From NCBI RefSeq assembly GCF_947499265.1, contig NZ_CANMNK010000003.1, positions 1 to 64,000 on the forward strand: a stretch of DNA of 64,000 nucleotides. Reading direction: 5' to 3'. A model generated the notes under the pieces. The model was not told where the DNA came from, did no database searches, and saw nothing but the letters and a program-made list of their open reading frames with translations. Shown here in pieces: positions 61,705 through 64,000 of this stretch. The DNA comes from an uncultured Roseobacter sp. (GTDB lineage Bacteria; Pseudomonadota; Alphaproteobacteria; Rhodobacterales; Rhodobacteraceae). Every line of letters starts with the position of its first letter. Positions within the stretch are counted from its first letter, which is position 1. Position numbers and translations under genes: made by a program.

Positions 61705-62637
61705 TTATCCTGCCAAGGCCGCCTGGATGTCCTCCGGCGTGCCAATGTTGCGTGTGCCAGCCTCTCTGGCGATGCGGCGGATCATGCCGCTCAGCGCCTT
61801 GCCTGCGCCAATTTCCCAAAATTCGGTGACGCCCTCTGCCGCCATCCATTCCACGGATGTCTTCCACCGCACCCGGCCCGTGACCTGATCGACCAGCAGC
61901 GACCGGATGTCCGCAGGGTCACTGACAGCAGAGGCCACGACATTGGCCACCAGCGGTACTTTCGGCGCGTTCAACGTCACCTGCTCCAGCGCCTCGGCCA
62001 TCTCGGCGGCAGCAGGTTGCATCAAGGCGCAGTGAAAGGGCGCGGACACCGGCAGCATCAGCGCCCGTTTGGCCCCGGCCTCCTTGGCCAGCACCGTGGC
62101 GCGTTCGACCGCCGCCTTATGGCCGGACACGACATTCTGCGCCGGATCGTTTTCATTAGCGATCTGACAGACCTCGCCTTCCGCCGCGCGTGTCGCGACA
62201 TCCGCCGCCGCCGTCGCATCCAGTCCGAGAATGGCGGCCATCGCGCCCTCGCCCACCGGTACAGCCTGCTGCATGGCACGCCCCCGGATCCGCAGGAGCC
62301 GCGCCGCATCCGCCACGGAAAATGCGCCTGCCGCCGCCAAAGCGGAATATTCGCCCAGCGAATGACCCGCGACGAAATCCACGCGGTCCAGCCCGATGCC
62401 TTCCGCCTCCAGACTGCGCACCGCCGCCATCGATGTCGCCATCAAGGCAGGCTGCGCGTTTTCCGTCAGGGTCAGCGTTTCAATATCACCGTCCCAGATC
62501 AGATCGCTGAGCTTTTTGCCCAAGGCGTCATCCACCTCGTCAAAAACCGCCCGCGCCGCCGGATAGGCCTCGGCCAGCGCCTTGCCCATGCCGATGGTCT
62601 GCGCCCCCTGACCCGGAAAAACAAATGCGATGCTCAT
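61705..62637 (-). CDS. fabD: Malonyl-CoA:ACP transacylase
   Basis: A 310-residue FabD: AFVFPGQGAQTIGMGKAL, catalytic Ser93 in VAGHSLGEYSALAAAGAF, Arg in RLLRIRGRAMQQAVP and His in LPVSAPFHCALMQPAAAEM. It loads malonyl onto AcpP. ATG 62637 follows GGGGAGG by 7 bases; the longer frame upstream has no signal. It heads the fab run fabD-fabG-acpP. Confidence 0.96.
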   Translation of the reverse strand: MSIAFVFPGQGAQTIGMGKALAEAYPAARAVFDEVDDALGKKLSDLIWDGDIETLTLTENAQPALMATSMAAVRSLEAEGIGLDRVDFVAGHSLGEYSALAAAGAFSVADAARLLRIRGRAMQQAVPVGEGAMAAILGLDATAAADVATRAAEGEVCQIANENDPAQNVVSGHKAAVERATVLAKEAGAKRALMLPVSAPFHCALMQPAAAEMAEALEQVTLNAPKVPLVANVVASAVSDPADIRSLLVDQVTGRVRWKTSVEWMAAEGVTEFWEIGAGKALSGMIRRIAREAGTRNIGTPEDIQAALAG

Positions 62638-62836
62638 GAAATCGCCTCCCCTCTCGTTTGTTCTCCCCGGCTTAGCCTGACCGCGCAGGCGAGGCAACGG
62701 CCCAAAATCCAAATCGCGAAAGCGCAAACAAGCAGGCCGGTTTGCGCCTGCGCGCAAAGACTGTGCATCAGCGGTCATTGCCGTGACGTTTGAAGCACCT
62801 ACTCTTGAACCGACGCATAAATACCGGAAACACCCG

Positions 62837-64000
62837 ATGTCTCTTTCAAATACGGCCACGCACTACGGTGCGATCACCAAGACGTTTCACTGGCTCACCG
62901 CGCTTTTGATCCTGACGCTGATCCCGCTGGGCATCTATGCCAACGGCCTGCCCTTCGACACCTCCGAGCAGCTGGCGCAGAAGGCACGGCTTTTCTCCTT
63001 GCACAAGACCCTTGGCGTTACGGTCTTCTTCGTGGCCCTGGCGCGCATTCTCTGGGCGCTCAGCCAGCCGAAACCGGGGCTGTTACACGCGGACCGCAAG
63101 ATCGAAAGCCTCGCCGCCGAAACCGTGCACTGGTTGCTCTATGGGTCGCTGCTGTTGGTGCCCCTGTCGGGCTGGGTGCACCACGCGGCCACGGACGGGT
63201 TTGCGCCGATCTGGTGGCCGCTGGGCCAAAATCTGCCGTTTGTGCCCAAATCGGAAAGCCTCGCGGCCACGGCTGCCGGATTGCATATCGTGTTTGAACG
63301 GGTGCTGGTGGCCTCCATCTTTCTGCATTTCGCGGGTGCCCTGAAACACCACATCATCGACAAGGACGCGACCCTGCGCAGAATGCTGCCCGGCACGCCC
63401 ACGGTTGCGGATACAGGCGGCGGGCACCGCGTGACGGCCCCTTTGATCTCCGCGCTTGCGATCTGGGCCGGGGCGCTTTTTGTCGGCAGTACGCTGGACA
63501 TCTATGCCAAACATGACGCCGTGGCCGCCGTCGCGGCACTGGAAGACGTGCAATCGGATTGGACGGTGCAGGACGGCGAGCTTTCCATCACCGTGCAGCA
63601 ACTTGGCTCAGACGTGCGCGGCAGTTTTGCCGATTGGACCGCCGCCATCAGCTTTGATGAGACTGTCACGACGGGTACGGCAGGCACGGTGGATGTGACC
63701 ATCTCCATCGGCTCCCTGACCCTCGGATCCGTCACCAGCCAGGCGCTTGGGGCGGATTTCTTCAACGCGGAAAACTTCCCCACCGCGCAGTTCACCGCCG
63801 ACATCATCAACACAGAGGCCGGCTATCAGGCGGAAGGCACGCTTACGATCAAGGACAAGAGCATGCCCGTGACCCTGCCTTTCACGCTGGACGTGGCCGA
63901 AGGCATTGCGACCATGACCGGCAGCACGCAATTGGACCGACGCAATTACGCCATTGGTGACAATCAAAAGGACGAAGCGACGCTTGGGTTTACCGTTGCG
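62837..64000 (+). CDS. Cytochrome b561-YceI fusion protein, C-terminus beyond the window
   Basis: 388 codons without a stop up to the window edge. Residues about 1-215 are a b561-type di-heme membrane protein with four helices and His ligands in ITKTFHWLTALLIL, FSLHKTLGVTVFF, and ALKHHIIDK/GLHIVFERVL. A fifth helix (LISALAIWAGALFVG) leads into a YceI (lipocalin-like) domain: WTVQDGELSITVQQLGSDV, FFNAENFPTAQFTADIINTE and EGTLTIKDKSMPVTLPF. YceI proteins bind polyprenyl or quinone-like lipids, so a quinone-linked electron carrier is plausible. Divergent from fabD. Confidence 0.9.
   Translation, partial: MSLSNTATHYGAITKTFHWLTALLILTLIPLGIYANGLPFDTSEQLAQKARLFSLHKTLGVTVFFVALARILWALSQPKPGLLHADRKIESLAAETVHWLLYGSLLLVPLSGWVHHAATDGFAPIWWPLGQNLPFVPKSESLAATAAGLHIVFERVLVASIFLHFAGALKHHIIDKDATLRRMLPGTPTVADTGGGHRVTAPLISALAIWAGALFVGSTLDIYAKHDAVAAVAALEDVQSDWTVQDGELSITVQQLGSDVRGSFADWTAAISFDETVTTGTAGTVDVTISIGSLTLGSVTSQALGADFFNAENFPTAQFTADIINTEAGYQAEGTLTIKDKSMPVTLPFTLDVAEGIATMTGSTQLDRRNYAIGDNQKDEATLGFTVA

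Noticed and set aside
1-64000. CRISPR arrays, tRNA or rRNA genes, insertion sequences
   Set aside because: No regular repeat-spacer pattern, cloverleaf, ribosomal RNA or transposase was seen on either strand.

Overview
The window reads as ordinary chromosome of a marine alphaproteobacterium of the order Rhodobacterales (Roseobacter group). The support is GC-rich coding DNA on both strands, a full gene transfer agent (GTA) structural cluster next to cysE, a pyruvate dehydrogenase (PDH) operon whose E1-beta carries its own lipoyl domain, and a tkt-gap-gap run. The species cannot be named from the sequence alone. No rRNA, tRNA, CRISPR array or insertion sequence was seen.

Layout. 1-2.2 kb: start of a molybdenum hydroxylase small subunit (CoxS-like, cut by the edge), a molybdopterin-binding protein and an XdhC-type maturation factor. 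2.3-4.3 kb: BolA and Grx4 iron-sulfur pair, then ZapA, a coiled-coil protein and a MliC-like protein. 4.4-11.6 kb: central carbon metabolism (tkt, two gap paralogues with a 47-residue membrane protein between them), DUF808, coaD and a CBS protein. 11.6-18.7 kb: valine catabolism (LysR regulator, mmsA, a fused 3-hydroxyisobutyryl-CoA hydrolase/3-hydroxyisobutyrate dehydrogenase, an MmgE/PrpD protein), interrupted by a VPLPA-CTERM protein. 18.7-37.5 kb: uvrA, two MFS transporters, lpd, DUF924, queA, an AsmA-like giant, bcp, DUF455, an M23 peptidase with a bactofilin, two cyclophilins and pgk. 37.6-42.7 kb: ftsB, pdhA-pdhB-pdhC, cysE. 42.9-57 kb: the GTA cluster, gp15 back to gp1, all on the minus strand. 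57.2-62.6 kb: mltG, fabF, a GNAT acetyltransferase, acpP, fabG and fabD. 62.8 kb to the end: a cytochrome b561-YceI fusion, cut by the edge.

How the parts work together. HibCH, MmsB and MmsA are three consecutive steps of valine breakdown, and the first two are here one polypeptide with a strong ribosome-binding site preserved at the junction. pdhA and lpd lie 14 kb apart but share an almost identical palindrome (18 of 20 bases) just upstream of their starts, and most of one half recurs before gap1. This suggests one LacI-like regulator of central carbon flux. The GTA cluster looks intact from TerS to the megatron protein. It has strong hairpins at the capsid and terminase boundaries and an intrinsic-terminator-like hairpin in its leader. 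Of these, the fusion protein and the shared operator are the most worthwhile to follow up.
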